From: Actinomadura rayongensis
Lineage (GTDB): Bacteria > Actinomycetota > Actinomycetes > Streptosporangiales > Streptosporangiaceae
Direction: 5' to 3'
NCBI RefSeq assembly: GCF_009831215.1
Contig: NZ_WUTW01000001.1
Coordinates: forward strand, 496,001 to 560,000
DNA length: 64,000 nt
How positions within the stretch are numbered: the first letter of the stretch is position 1; every line of letters starts with the position of its first letter. The notes under the pieces are model-generated. The model searched no databases and was not told where the DNA came from. It saw only the letters and a program-made list of their open reading frames with translations. The position numbers and the translations under genes are program-made. Positions 49,176-59,927 of the stretch are shown piece after piece.

Positions 49176-49916
49176 GTGGCCGAAGAGATCACGGTGTCGG
49201 TGGCGGGCGCGCTGCTGATGTTCCTGCCGTCGTCACGGCGGGCCGCGCAGACGCGCCTGCCGCACGACGGGACCGCGTCGCTGGGGCATGTGGTGGAGGC
49301 TCTGGGCGTGCCGCTGCCGGAGGTCGGGGAGCTGGTCGTGGACGGCGTCCCGGCGCGTCCGAAGGACCGTCCCGCGCCGGGCGCGCGCGTCGAGGTGCGC
49401 CCGGTGGCGCGCCCGCAGCGCGTGCCGCTGGACGAGGGCGAGGACGCGCCGCGCTTCCTGCTGGACGTCCACCTCGGCACGCTCGCCCGCCGGATGCGCC
49501 TGCTCGGGCTGGACACCGCCTACGACAACGACTGCGACGACCCGTCGCTCGTCGCCTGGGCGAACGCCGAGCGCCGCGTGCTGCTGACGCAGGACCGGGG
49601 CCTGCTGCACCGCCGGGCGCTGTGGTTCGGCGCGTACGTGCGCGGCTCACGTCCCGACGACCAGCTCGACGACGTCCTGGACCGGTTCGCGCCCGTCCTG
49701 CACCCCTGGACGCGCTGCACGGCCTGCAACGGCCCGCTCGTCCCGGTGGCCGCGGCGGACGTCGCCGACGCCGTCGAGGAGGGCACCCGCCGCACCCAGA
49801 CCGCCTACGGCCGCTGCGCGACCTGCGGACGCGTCTACTGGCGCGGCGCCCACGGCGAACACCTCGGCGCGATCGTCGCCCGCGCCCAACACATCGTCGC
49901 CACCCGCACCCCATGA
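49176..49916 (+). CDS. Mut7-C RNase-domain protein with ubiquitin-like N-terminus
   Basis: 246 residues. The first ~80 residues form a ThiS/ubiquitin-like beta-grasp (ITVSVAGALLMFLP, then VVEALGVPLPEVGELVVDG). Residues about 88-240 are the Mut7-C domain: FLLDVHLGTLARRMRLLGLD, an Asp-rich YDNDCDDPSLV, VLLTQDRGLLHRRA, and zinc-ribbon cysteine pairs in TRCTACNGPL and GRCATCGRVYW. The domain has a PIN-like fold and is predicted to be an RNase. The cellular target is unknown. It begins with GTG 49176, 52 bp after the secretion operon. Confidence 0.88.
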   Translation: MAEEITVSVAGALLMFLPSSRRAAQTRLPHDGTASLGHVVEALGVPLPEVGELVVDGVPARPKDRPAPGARVEVRPVARPQRVPLDEGEDAPRFLLDVHLGTLARRMRLLGLDTAYDNDCDDPSLVAWANAERRVLLTQDRGLLHRRALWFGAYVRGSRPDDQLDDVLDRFAPVLHPWTRCTACNGPLVPVAAADVADAVEEGTRRTQTAYGRCATCGRVYWRGAHGEHLGAIVARAQHIVATRTP

Positions 49917-49980
49917 CGGGGGGTTCGTGGGTGTCGGAGGGTACCGGCATGATGGCGGCGAGGAAGGTGGGTGACGCGGG

Positions 49981-50358
49981 GTGATAGTGGTGGGTGCGGC
50001 GATCATCGCGGACGGGCGGTTGCTGGCGGCGCAGCGGGCGGAGCCGCCCGCGCTGGCGGGCGGCTGGGAGTTTCCCGGCGGGAAGGTGGATCCGGGGGAG
50101 ACCGACGAGCAGGCGCTCGTGCGGGAGTGCCGGGAGGAGCTGGGCGTCGGGGTCGTGCTCGGCGACCGGGTCGGCGGGGACTGGCCGCTGGTGCTCGGCG
50201 GCGTCCTGCGCGTCTGGACGGCGCGGCTGGACGACGGCGAGCCGCGCGCCCTGGAGCACCGGGAGCTGCGCTGGCTCGCCGCCGGCGAGCTGCACGACGT
50301 CCCGTGGCTGCCGGGGGACCGGCCGATCGTCGACCTGCTCGCCCCCTACCTGGACTGA
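49981..50358 (+). CDS. MutT-like Nudix hydrolase
   Basis: 125 residues. The Nudix box is complete: GGKVDPGETDEQALVRECRE followed by ELGV (about residues 33-56), with the metal-binding REXXEE core. The short length and the end PWLPGDRPIVDLLAPYL resemble 8-oxo-dGTP diphosphatases that cleanse the nucleotide pool, but other nucleoside diphosphates are possible. It begins with GTG 49981. It converges on a small secreted-protein gene with a 13-bp overlap. Confidence 0.92.
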   Translation: MIVVGAAIIADGRLLAAQRAEPPALAGGWEFPGGKVDPGETDEQALVRECREELGVGVVLGDRVGGDWPLVLGGVLRVWTARLDDGEPRALEHRELRWLAAGELHDVPWLPGDRPIVDLLAPYLD

Positions 50359-50780
50359 AGGCGGGGGGCGAGGGCGGCGGTGATCGCGGCGGTCAGCGCC
50401 TCGTCGTGGGAGAGGCCCTGGGCGAGCTGGTTCCCGAACAGGCTCCCGAGGTCGGTCGGCAGCAGCTTGAGCAGGGCGAGCAGCTTGTTCGCGATGTCCT
50501 GGAGCTGCGCGGCCGTGAGCTTCTGGACGTCCGCGACGAGCCGCTGCAGCCCGTTCAGGTAGTCCCCGCCGAGGATCAGCCGCGCGTCCGCCTGGATGTT
50601 CGCGGGGAACGCGGCGAGCACGAGCGCGAGCAGCTGGTCCGCGGACGGCAGCGGCGCGGCCTGGACGGCGATCCGTCCGGCGGGCGGCGGCACGGCGCCC
50701 GCCGGGGCGGCGACGGCCGCGACCGGCAGCAGGGCGGCGGCGGCCGTGGCCGCGACGAGAACGGGCTTGCGGAACCTCAC
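50346..50780 (-). CDS. Small secreted helical protein
   Basis: 144 residues starting at GTG 50780 with AAGGAG upstream. A classical signal peptide (RKPVLVAATAAAALLPVAAV, cut near AGA) leads to a helical, Leu/Ala-rich mature protein (LLALVLAAFPANIQADARLI; LQRLVADVQKLTAAQLQDIA). I recognise no family. It has no cysteines or enzymatic motif. It lies 113 bp downstream of the NlpC/P60 hydrolase gene on the same strand and might be co-expressed, but no coupling is visible. Confidence 0.72.
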   Translation of the reverse strand: MRFRKPVLVAATAAAALLPVAAVAAPAGAVPPPAGRIAVQAAPLPSADQLLALVLAAFPANIQADARLILGGDYLNGLQRLVADVQKLTAAQLQDIANKLLALLKLLPTDLGSLFGNQLAQGLSHDEALTAAITAALAPRLQSR

Positions 50781-50893
50781 CGGAACTCCTTCGGGCGGAG
50801 GGACGAACACCGGTGCGCCGGGACGGCGTTCACGGACTGCGCCGGAGCGTACTCCCACCCCGGGCGTTACGGAATAGATCCCGACAAAGAGGA

Positions 50894-51886
50894 CTAGCTG
50901 ATGCGGTTGGCCCCCGCGAAGTCGGACCGGTCCGAAAGGTCCGAGATCTTGACGACGTCGCCGGTCGACGGCGCGTGCAGGAACTTCCCGCCGCCGAGGT
51001 AGATCCCCATGTGGTGCAGGTTGGACCCGAAGTAGACGAGGTCGCCGGACTGGAGCGAGCCCCGGCTCACCTTCGTCCCGAGGTCGTAGAGGTCGCCGGT
51101 GTAGTGCGGCAGCCCCGGCTTGCCGACCTGCGCGTACGCCCACACGACGAGCCCGGAGCAGTCGAAGGTGCTCGGCCCGGCCGCGCCCCACACGTACGGG
51201 CGGCCGATCTTGGTCAGCGCCTTGCGCGCCATCCGCGCGGGCAGGCCCGAGCCGGTGACGGTCGCCGACAGCCCGGTGTGCGGGTCCTTGACGTGCGTGG
51301 TCGTGAGCTTGTCGAGCTGCTTCTGCACTTCCGCGATCTTGTTGCGGGCGGTGGTGCGGGCGTTCTCGACCTGCTTCTTGGCCTGCGCGACCTGCGCGGT
51401 GCGCTGCTCGGCGGCCAGCTTGGCCTTGTTGGCCTTGTCGATCTCCGCCTGGACGGACGCGACGACCGTCGCCTGGTTCTGGGCCAGGTAGGCGGTGTCG
51501 GAGAGGCCGTCCGCGCCGCCGGAGCCGAACAGGACGTCCGGCCCGCCGCTCATGTAGTTCGCGGCGGCGAGCGCGGCGAGCTGCTCGCGGGCGGGCGCGA
51601 CCTTCTTCTCCAGGTCCGCCGAGATGCGGGCGGCGGCGGCCTCGGCCCGCTGCGCGCGCTGGAGGTCGACCCGGGCCTTGTTGAACTTCTCGGTGAGAAT
51701 CTCGGCCTGGGTGTTGAGGTCGTCGAGCTGCTTGCGCAGCTCCTTCTCGGTGGGCTTGGGGGCCGCGAGAACGGTCAGCGGCGACGCGGCGTGCGCGACG
51801 GCCGGTCCGGTGAGCCCGAGGCCGACGAGCGCGGCCACCGCGACTGCGGGCGCCGTCCAGCGGCGCCGCCGGGAATCCGGTGCCAA
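50894..51886 (-). CDS. Secreted NlpC/P60 endopeptidase with coiled coil, under c-di-AMP riboswitch
   Basis: 330 residues. A signal peptide (about 10-33), a long coiled coil (about 42-205, many Lys/Gln/Ala heptads), then a C40 domain (about 215-330) with C243 in FDCSGLVVWAYA and NLHHMGIYLGGG for the His. It resembles RipA/SCO-type wall hydrolases whose coiled coil regulates access to the active site. TTG 51886 was chosen because no other start precedes the signal peptide; GAGGAGAGG lies upstream, right after the riboswitch. Control by c-di-AMP links wall cutting to osmotic state. Confidence 0.93.
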   Translation of the reverse strand: MAPDSRRRRWTAPAVAVAALVGLGLTGPAVAHAASPLTVLAAPKPTEKELRKQLDDLNTQAEILTEKFNKARVDLQRAQRAEAAAARISADLEKKVAPAREQLAALAAANYMSGGPDVLFGSGGADGLSDTAYLAQNQATVVASVQAEIDKANKAKLAAEQRTAQVAQAKKQVENARTTARNKIAEVQKQLDKLTTTHVKDPHTGLSATVTGSGLPARMARKALTKIGRPYVWGAAGPSTFDCSGLVVWAYAQVGKPGLPHYTGDLYDLGTKVSRGSLQSGDLVYFGSNLHHMGIYLGGGKFLHAPSTGDVVKISDLSDRSDFAGANRIS

Positions 51887-51905
51887 AACCGGTCTCTCCT
51901 CTCCT

Positions 51906-52024
51906 CGCCGCCTGCCGGGTTAGCTGACGGGTTCGGGCCGGAGAAGCCCTACGACGCCGTGTGCGTCGATTCACCCCGAGAAGCCCGGTTGGGTCCCCGG
52001 CTCCCCCTCCGGGGGACTCGGCGG
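51906..52024 (-). ncRNA. c-di-AMP (ydaO-yuaA) riboswitch
   Basis: Read on the minus strand, the leader holds the conserved blocks of this class in order: GGGGAGCC early, GGGTGAATCGACGC in the middle, and CCGAACCCGTCAGCTAAC then CCGGCAGGCGG near the 3' end. Closing stem P1 pairs CGCCG (52023-52019) with CGGCG (51910-51906). In actinobacteria these aptamers switch off wall hydrolase genes when c-di-AMP is high. Here it precedes an NlpC/P60 gene by 20 bp, so the ribosome site itself may be occluded. Outer limits are approximate. Confidence 0.93.
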
Positions 52025-52236
52025 ATCCGGACGCGGCCCCGTGAGCAGGGGCGAGGGAACGCCCGGATGACGAAAGACCTTACAAAGAATGCGCATAGAT
52101 GACCAATTGGCCGCCGGGCCGGGTCGCGACGCGGCGCCGGAAAGGGCGGCGCGCCGGGCCGAGTAGACTGGTAGTGCGCGCCCGTCCGCGGCGTCACGAA
52201 ATCCCCACGCCCAACCCTCACCCAAGGCGAGCCCGC

Positions 52237-54090
<1,854 letters not shown>

Positions 54091-54105
54091 CGTCCCGGCT
54101 TGATA

Positions 54106-54133
54106 CGGCCCCCGGCGCGTCGCCCGGGGGCCG
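54106..54133. terminator. Bidirectional terminator after typA
   Basis: CGGCCCCCGG (54106-54115) and CCGGGGGCCG (54124-54133) form a perfect 10-bp stem with an 8-nt loop between convergent genes, 15 bp after the typA stop. Confidence 0.75.
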
Positions 54134-54141
54134 TTCGCGTC

Positions 54142-54843
54142 TCAGCGGACGTTGACGAACGTCTCGACGGTCGGCACCTCGGTGTAGTGCGTCCGGTCGC
54201 CGTAGTACTGGAACGTGAAGTAGGTGTCGCGCGAGACGCGGAACCGGGCCTTGAAGACGCCCTTGCCGTTCGTCTTCGGGCGCGCGTACCAGTACCAGGT
54301 CTTGCTGCCGCGCATCCGGCCGATGATGTAGACGCGCTGGTGCTTGAGCGGCGTCCAGGACGTCCCGGACTTCTGGAGCAGCATGCCGTGGAACGTCACC
54401 CGCGAACCCTTGCGGATCTTGTGCCGGGACGCCTTCCAGCCCCGGACGCGCGTGTCGGCGCGCGTGTCGCGGACCTCGCCGCTGCGCGCGGCGGCCACGG
54501 TGTCGTCCCCGTCGAACCGGACGCGGTAGTAGCCGTGCGGGTAGGCGATGAAGCCGTAGGACGCGGTGAACGAGCCGTCGGGCTTCGTCACGGGCGCCTT
54601 CGGCAGCGACACGACGTACCAGGAGCGCCGGGACGCGTCCGCCGCCTCCAGGACGAGGTGCTTCCCGGCGACCTGGGCGCCCGGCGCGGCCAGCCAGCCG
54701 GAGATCCGGAGCGTTCCGAGGGCCGTCGTGGCGACGGTGAAGCCGGTGATGACGCTCGGTGCGGCGACGGCCCCGGCGCGGGCGACACCGGCGGGGGCGA
54801 GCAGCGTGACCGTCGCGACGGACACGACGAGGGTGCGGCGCAT
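54142..54843 (-). CDS. Secreted beta-rich protein of unknown function
   Basis: 233 residues. A signal peptide (RRTLVVSVATVTLLAPAGV, cut near ARA) is followed by two beta-sandwich-like segments (about 32-125 and 130-233). Both contain repeated aromatic/Gly motifs (SFTASYGFIAYPHGYYRVRF; GVFKARFRVSRDTYFTFQYY). It may be a surface or matrix protein with Ig-like folds. No catalytic motif, no cysteine pair. It stands alone between two terminators or gaps. Confidence 0.75.
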   Translation of the reverse strand: MRRTLVVSVATVTLLAPAGVARAGAVAAPSVITGFTVATTALGTLRISGWLAAPGAQVAGKHLVLEAADASRRSWYVVSLPKAPVTKPDGSFTASYGFIAYPHGYYRVRFDGDDTVAAARSGEVRDTRADTRVRGWKASRHKIRKGSRVTFHGMLLQKSGTSWTPLKHQRVYIIGRMRGSKTWYWYARPKTNGKGVFKARFRVSRDTYFTFQYYGDRTHYTEVPTVETFVNVR

Positions 54844-54981
54844 GCGTGGTTCTCCGTCAGAGAACGGCCCGCCGTGCCCCCCGATGGACAGGACGCGCCG
54901 TTGTGACCCGACGGTAGCGCGTCGTGATCACGAAAACGCAACGACGGACGGCCCGGTGGCGGGCCGTCCGTCGCCCGCGTC

Positions 54982-56196
54982 TCAGGTGAGCTGGACGGTG
55001 CCGGTCACGTCGGCGGCCAGCCGGAGCTGGTCGCCGTCGCGCAGCGGCGCCTCCACGCCGCGCGGCAACCGCTCGCCGTTGACGAACGTGCCGTTGGTCG
55101 AGCCCTCGTCGCGCACCCACGCCGTGCCGGACGGGTCCAGCCAGACGGTCGAGTGCCGCCGGGACACGTTGTCGTACTGGGTGAACGTGCTCGCCACCGG
55201 GGACTGGCCCGCGTCGCGTCCGAGCACGAGGTGCTGCCCGGCCGCCACCTTCACGTCACCGCCGGGGAACTGGACGCGCAGCGTCGGCGCGGCCTGCGGC
55301 GCCCCGTGCGGCTTGGACGTCAGCGGACGCAGGCACGACTCGCACTGCGCGGCGGCCGGGTTGGTCAGCACCGCCTCGCAGTACGGGCACATGGCGGCGG
55401 TGCTGTCGGGCGCGGGGGCGCGTCCGCCGCGCTGCGGGCCGGGCCCGGGACCGGGGCCGTAGCCCTGGTCGGGACGGCCGTACTGCTGCTGGCCGCCGCC
55501 CTGCTGCGGGGGATAGCCCTGCTGCTGGTAGCCGCCGCCCTGCCCGCCGACCGGGCCACCGCCCTGGCCGCCGTACTGCTGGCCGCCCTGCTGCTGGCCC
55601 TGCTGGTCGTACGGGTCGTAGCCCGGACGTCCCTGCTGCTCGTACGGGCTCTGCGGGCCGGGGCTCTGGCTCGGCGGCGCGCCCCAGCCGTCCGCGGGCT
55701 GCGGCGCCTGCTGCCGGGGATCCTGCTGCGGGGGCGGCGCGGACCACGGGTCCTGCTGCTGGTGCGGCTGCTGCTGCGGCGGCGGCGCGCCCCACGGGTC
55801 CTGCGGCTGCTGCTGTGGCTGCTGCTGGGGCGGGGCCTGCTGCTGCGGCGGCTGGCTCCACGGGTCCTGTTGCGGCGGGCCGGGCTGCGGGGGGCCGCCG
55901 TACCGCTGGTCACCGTACTGCTGGTCGCCGTACTGCTGCTGGTAGGGCGGCTGCCCGTGCTGAGGGGCGCCGTGCTGAGGAGGGGCGCCGTGCTGCGGCG
56001 CTCCATGCTGGGGGGCGCCGTGTTGCGGTGCGCCGTGCTGAGGAGGGGCGCCGCGCGGCGGGCCCTGGTCCTCGTAGCCGCCCGGACGACGGCCCCCGCC
56101 GCCCCCGGCGCGCGCCAGGTTCGCCCCGCAGCTCAGGCAGAGCAGATCGCCCGGCTGGAACGGTTCGTCGCAGACGGGACAGTTCAAGGTCGCCAT
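54982..56196 (-). CDS. Zinc-ribbon and FHA-domain protein with glutamine/proline-rich linker
   Basis: 404 residues. The N-terminal zinc ribbon has CPVC (6-9) and CLSC (20-23). A Gln/Pro/Gly-rich repeat linker (about 45-265, units like QHGAPQHGAP) follows, then a second CPYC/CESC ribbon (about 272-292) and a C-terminal FHA domain (about 310-404). In that domain LVLGRDAGQSPVA, YDNVSRRHSTVWL and DEGSTNGTFVNGERLPRG supply the phosphothreonine-binding Arg, Ser-Arg and Asn residues. FHA domains read phosphothreonine marks, so the kinase of the same operon is the expected writer. It overlaps the radical-SAM gene by 13 bp and is last in the operon. Confidence 0.92.
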   Translation of the reverse strand: MATLNCPVCDEPFQPGDLLCLSCGANLARAGGGGGRRPGGYEDQGPPRGAPPQHGAPQHGAPQHGAPQHGAPPQHGAPQHGQPPYQQQYGDQQYGDQRYGGPPQPGPPQQDPWSQPPQQQAPPQQQPQQQPQDPWGAPPPQQQPHQQQDPWSAPPPQQDPRQQAPQPADGWGAPPSQSPGPQSPYEQQGRPGYDPYDQQGQQQGGQQYGGQGGGPVGGQGGGYQQQGYPPQQGGGQQQYGRPDQGYGPGPGPGPQRGGRAPAPDSTAAMCPYCEAVLTNPAAAQCESCLRPLTSKPHGAPQAAPTLRVQFPGGDVKVAAGQHLVLGRDAGQSPVASTFTQYDNVSRRHSTVWLDPSGTAWVRDEGSTNGTFVNGERLPRGVEAPLRDGDQLRLAADVTGTVQLT

Positions 56197-56924
56197 GACA
56201 CCACCCCCGCGCGCACCCCGGCGCGCTCCAGTGTCGTCGAGAGGTGTTCGAGGTCACCCCTGCGCGGGATCCCGATGTAGTACACCCGCCTTCCCTCCGG
56301 CCCCTCTTCCATAGAAACCTGCATCCGGGGCGGCCCGGCCTCCTGCCGCGCGTCGCCGGTCTCGTCCTGCACGTCCGGCAGTCCGTCCGGCACCGCGTAG
56401 CGCCGCCGTCCGAGCGGGGACAGCGGAACGATCCGCTGGTTGGCCGACCCCCTCCAGAGTAGGGACCGCCGGCCGGTGCCTCCGCCCGGCGGATTGAGCC
56501 GATCGACGTACGGCCCCGCGACCACGGCGTCGCACAGGTCCAGGATCTCCCGCGTCTCGGCCGAACGTGAAAGACGACTGTAGACATATCCGCTGTAGAC
56601 CAATATGTCCAACGGCATGGTCTCATGCGGGCGCGCGTCCCGCCACGCACGGATTCCCCGGAGCAGCGCCGCGAGCCCGGCCGGCTGCTGGAACGGTTCG
56701 CCGCCGGAGATCGTCACGCCGTCCAGCGGGCCGGGGAGTGACGCGAGCCACCCCACGATCGCCTCGACCGGCACCGCGCGGGACGGGTCGGACTCCCAGG
56801 TGTCCCGCGACAGGCAGCCGTGGCAGTGCAGCGTGCAGCCCTGCGTCCAGATGCCCGCGCGGGTGCCGGGGCCGAGCGTCGTGACGGGGTAGTGGGCCTT
56901 GGCGAGCTGGAGCGTCCCGGTCAC
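56184..56924 (-). CDS. Radical-SAM 4Fe-4S enzyme of activase/NrdG-like size
   Basis: 246 residues, starting at GTG 56924, which overlaps the ATPase stop (GTGA). The cluster motif CTLHCHGC (C30, C34, C37, CX3CX2C spacing) comes after RAGIWTQG, then DGVTISGGEPFQQPAGLAAL holds the SAM-binding GGEP. The C-terminal ~90 residues are variable. It resembles glycyl-radical activases and small maturation enzymes, but no glycyl-radical enzyme or precursor peptide is seen nearby. Its partner or substrate is probably a product of this operon; that is inference. Confidence 0.9.
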   Translation of the reverse strand: MTGTLQLAKAHYPVTTLGPGTRAGIWTQGCTLHCHGCLSRDTWESDPSRAVPVEAIVGWLASLPGPLDGVTISGGEPFQQPAGLAALLRGIRAWRDARPHETMPLDILVYSGYVYSRLSRSAETREILDLCDAVVAGPYVDRLNPPGGGTGRRSLLWRGSANQRIVPLSPLGRRRYAVPDGLPDVQDETGDARQEAGPPRMQVSMEEGPEGRRVYYIGIPRRGDLEHLSTTLERAGVRAGVVSWRP

Positions 56925-58807
56925 GCGAGGTCCACGTGGACGATGCCGCCCTCGCGCCGCAGGCCCGCCACGGTGATCCGCTCGTCGTCGCCCAGCTCCC
57001 GGTCGAACAGCGCGCGGGCGAGCGGGTTCACGAACGACGACTCCAGCGCCATCCCGATGCCCCGGCCGCCCTTCTCCAGCTCGGCCGTGCACCAGGAGCG
57101 CAGCGTGGTCATCGCGTCCCCGCGGACGGTCAGCATGAGGCGGTGCTCCTCGGCGACGCGGCGGCAGATGTTCCCGAACTGCAGGTCGAAGATCTTGTCG
57201 GCGGCGTCCGGGCCGATGAAGTCGAACACCACGACGTTGTCGCCGAACCGGTTGAGCAGCTCCGGCCGGTTGAGGACGGTCGTGAAGTGGTCCGCCACGG
57301 CCGCCTTGATCCGCTGCTCGATGTCCTCGTACGGCATCCCCGGGTGGATGTTCTGCTCGCGCTGCCCGCCCGGCCCGGACGGCACGTACATCCCGAGGTT
57401 CGAGGTGAAGATCAGGATCGACTCGGAGAAGTGGACGGTGTTGCCGCGGCCGTCGGTGAGCCGTCCGTCCTCCAGGATCTGGAGGAACTTGTCGAGGATC
57501 CGGGGGTGGCCCTTCTCGATCTCGTCGAAGAGGATCACGCGGAACGGGTCCTCGCGGACGGCGTTGGTCAGCTCGCCGCCCGCCTCGTGCCCGACATAGC
57601 CCGGCGGCGCCCCGATCAGCCGGTCGCCCGAGCCCTCCCCGGAGAACTCGCTCATATCGAACCGCAGGTAGGCCGACTCGTCCCCGAAGACCAGCTCGGT
57701 GATCGCCTTGGCCAGCTCGGTCTTGCCGACGCCCGTCGGCCCGGCGAAGAACAGCACGCCGCGCGGACGGCTGCCCGACCGCGTCGCCTGCGCGCCCGAC
57801 AGGCCGAGGACGGCCCGCTTGAGGATGTCCAGCGTCTTCGTGACGGCCTGCGGCTGCCCGATGACCCGTTCCGGGACGCGCTTCTCGCCCTCCAGCACGC
57901 GCCGCCGCAGATGCCCCCGGCTCCACGGGTTGTCGAGCACGCCGAGCTTGTAGGTCCGGACGGCGTCGGGCAGGTCGACGAGGTCGACGTTGCGCTCCTT
58001 CGCCAGCCGGGTGACCTCGATCATCGACTGGAGCGTCAGGCCGTCGGCCTGCTCGGCGAACGCGTCGCAGGTCGCGGCGGCGGACGGGTCGGTGTCGACG
58101 TCCGTCACGCCGAACGCGCGGGCCAGCAGCCTTGCCGTCTCCTGCCGGTCGCCGAGGTGGGGGCGCGGGATGGTGATCTCGCGGATCGTCTCGTTGCCGG
58201 CCGTCAGCCACGGCGGCAGGTCGCCCGGCCGCTCCACCAGCCACAGCACCGGGTTGTAGAGCGGCTTCGGACGCGGCCCCGCGACCCGCACCGGCATCGC
58301 CGACCGCGACAGCTTCGCGCAGAACCGGAAGAAGTCGCGCTCGGCGGGCTCCATCTCGGTCGGCGTCCGTGCGATCCGCGACGCCGAGTCCAGCAGGAAC
58401 GCCGCCCGCACCTTCTCGGTGGGCCGCGCCACCGCCGCCAGGTACTTCTGGAGCCCTTCCAGGGACGGCTTCTCGTTCGTCTTCAGCTTGCCGAGCAGCT
58501 GCTCGGCAGCGCGCTGGGCCTCGTCGCCGATCTCGTCGCCCGCCTCCGGGAGGACCTGCACGCCGTCCACCGGGTCGTAGACGATCAGGCAGCTGAACCC
58601 GCTGGAGCGCAGCGACTCCCACAGCAGCTCGCGCAGCGGCAGCAGCCGGGCCGGTTCCGTCGGGTCGGCGGGGGGCGCGAGGAAGCTGTCGTAGAGGTTG
58701 CCGGACAGGACGTACTGGGAGTGCACCGAGAGCGTGGCGTCCAGCTCGCGCACGAACGGCGGCCAGCCGGGCAGCCTGCCGCCCAACGTCGGTGATTCTG
58801 CGCTCAT
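56921..58807 (-). CDS. ClpB-like AAA+ ATPase with degenerate N-terminal module
   Basis: 628 residues. The C-terminal half (about 310-628) is a ClpB/HSP100 second AAA+ module: VIGQPQAVTK, Walker A FFAGPTGVGKTELAKA near 357, Walker B VILFDEIEKGHP near 426, sensor FTSNLGMYVP and arginine-finger region RPELLNRFGDNVVVF near 520, then a C-terminal lid. The N-terminal half (about 20-300) has AAA-like shape (FLLDSASRIARTPTEMEPAE, ETARLLARAFGV) but no P-loop. It may be a single-ring unfoldase or remodeller. It starts 10 bp after the upstream gene. Confidence 0.9.
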   Translation of the reverse strand: MSAESPTLGGRLPGWPPFVRELDATLSVHSQYVLSGNLYDSFLAPPADPTEPARLLPLRELLWESLRSSGFSCLIVYDPVDGVQVLPEAGDEIGDEAQRAAEQLLGKLKTNEKPSLEGLQKYLAAVARPTEKVRAAFLLDSASRIARTPTEMEPAERDFFRFCAKLSRSAMPVRVAGPRPKPLYNPVLWLVERPGDLPPWLTAGNETIREITIPRPHLGDRQETARLLARAFGVTDVDTDPSAAATCDAFAEQADGLTLQSMIEVTRLAKERNVDLVDLPDAVRTYKLGVLDNPWSRGHLRRRVLEGEKRVPERVIGQPQAVTKTLDILKRAVLGLSGAQATRSGSRPRGVLFFAGPTGVGKTELAKAITELVFGDESAYLRFDMSEFSGEGSGDRLIGAPPGYVGHEAGGELTNAVREDPFRVILFDEIEKGHPRILDKFLQILEDGRLTDGRGNTVHFSESILIFTSNLGMYVPSGPGGQREQNIHPGMPYEDIEQRIKAAVADHFTTVLNRPELLNRFGDNVVVFDFIGPDAADKIFDLQFGNICRRVAEEHRLMLTVRGDAMTTLRSWCTAELEKGGRGIGMALESSFVNPLARALFDRELGDDERITVAGLRREGGIVHVDLA

Positions 58808-58817
58808 CGCCTGCCCC

Positions 58818-59927
58818 TCACAGTCCGCGGCGCTCGCGGCCCCGTGCCCGCCGCCCGCTCCGCGTCCCAGTCTGCCGTGCCGGGTCGCTCACCGGCAGCT
58901 CGTGGACCCCCGGATCCAGCCGCCAGGTCACCTCCGACGTCACGCCGGACGCCGCGAGCCGCGTCCTCGCCCGCTCGAACGCGGCGCACCACTCCTCCTC
59001 GCGCTCGGCGTCCAGACGGCGGTCGTCCGCGCTGCGCGCCGCCCGTCCCCGGACCATCGCGGCGCGCACCCGGCCCGCGTCCTCGATCCGCATCTTCACG
59101 CTGTGGTCGGGCCAGTCGCCGCGCGTGAGCAGCAGGGCGCCGTCGTTCGCCGTCAGCGTCTCGAACCCGTCGTGGACCTCGTAGCCCAGCTCCTCGAACG
59201 CCGTCGTGATCGCGTCCAGGACGTAGCCGCGCTCGGCGGCGGCCTGCTCGGCGGCCTCGGCCTCTTGCGCCCGGCGCTTCTCGTCGGCCCGGCGGTCGCG
59301 GGTGCGCGCGTTCGCGTCCCGGACGCGCAGCCTTACCTCGGTGAGGGCCGTGTCCGCGTCCTCGGCGGTCGTGGCGGCGGCGAGCAGGCGCGCGGCGGCG
59401 GCGACCGCGTCCCGGTCATGGTCGGACGCGTCGGGCAGCAGTCGCGTCAGGACGCGTTCGAGGGCGTCGCGGGCGTCGGGCGCGGCGGGACGCTCCGGAA
59501 CCGCGACGCGGTCGGGCAGCGCGAACACCTGCTGGCCGACGCGGGCGGCCAGGGCTCCGGCGAGGTGCGCTTCGGCCGCGTCCAGCGCCCGGTCCGTCGC
59601 GGCGCACCAGGCCGTCAGCTCGGCGGCGGTCTCGTCGCCGGGCGTCAGCGGCTCGGGGAGCGGGACGTCGGCGTCCAGCTCCGCGCGGGTCCGCGCCAGC
59701 TCCTCGGCGCGGGCGTTGCGGGCCAGCACCTCGCGGACGGCCCGCTCGTAGGTCTCCGCCTCGGCCAGGGCCTCGGCGCGCGCCTCGGCCCGTCCGGCGG
59801 CGAGGGCGGCCAGGAGCTGCGCGCCCCGTCCTGCGGCCTCCCCGCCCCGCCCGAGCACGCGGTTCATGCCCAGGGTGAGGACGACCGCCGCGTCCAGCAC
59901 GATGTCGGCCTCGACGCCGCTGCTCAT
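58818..59927 (-). CDS. Charged helical protein of the kinase/AAA+ operon
   Basis: 369 residues, start ATG 59927 overlapping the kinase stop (ATGA). It is almost all helix-forming and rich in Ala, Arg and Glu (ARAEALAEAETYERAVREVL; RADEKRRAQEAEAAEQAAAE), consistent with long coiled coils. A more globular C-terminal part (about 235-345) has FEELGYEVHDGFETLTANDG and VTWRLDPGVHELPV. No known domain recognised. The coiled coil could bridge the kinase and the AAA+ ATPase. Confidence 0.75.
   Translation of the reverse strand: MSSGVEADIVLDAAVVLTLGMNRVLGRGGEAAGRGAQLLAALAAGRAEARAEALAEAETYERAVREVLARNARAEELARTRAELDADVPLPEPLTPGDETAAELTAWCAATDRALDAAEAHLAGALAARVGQQVFALPDRVAVPERPAAPDARDALERVLTRLLPDASDHDRDAVAAAARLLAAATTAEDADTALTEVRLRVRDANARTRDRRADEKRRAQEAEAAEQAAAERGYVLDAITTAFEELGYEVHDGFETLTANDGALLLTRGDWPDHSVKMRIEDAGRVRAAMVRGRAARSADDRRLDAEREEEWCAAFERARTRLAASGVTSEVTWRLDPGVHELPVSDPARQTGTRSGRRARGRERRGL

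Noticed and set aside
52099..52236. N-terminal extension of TypA
   Set aside because: The Arg-rich translation lacks similarity, and the conserved start is at ATG 52237.
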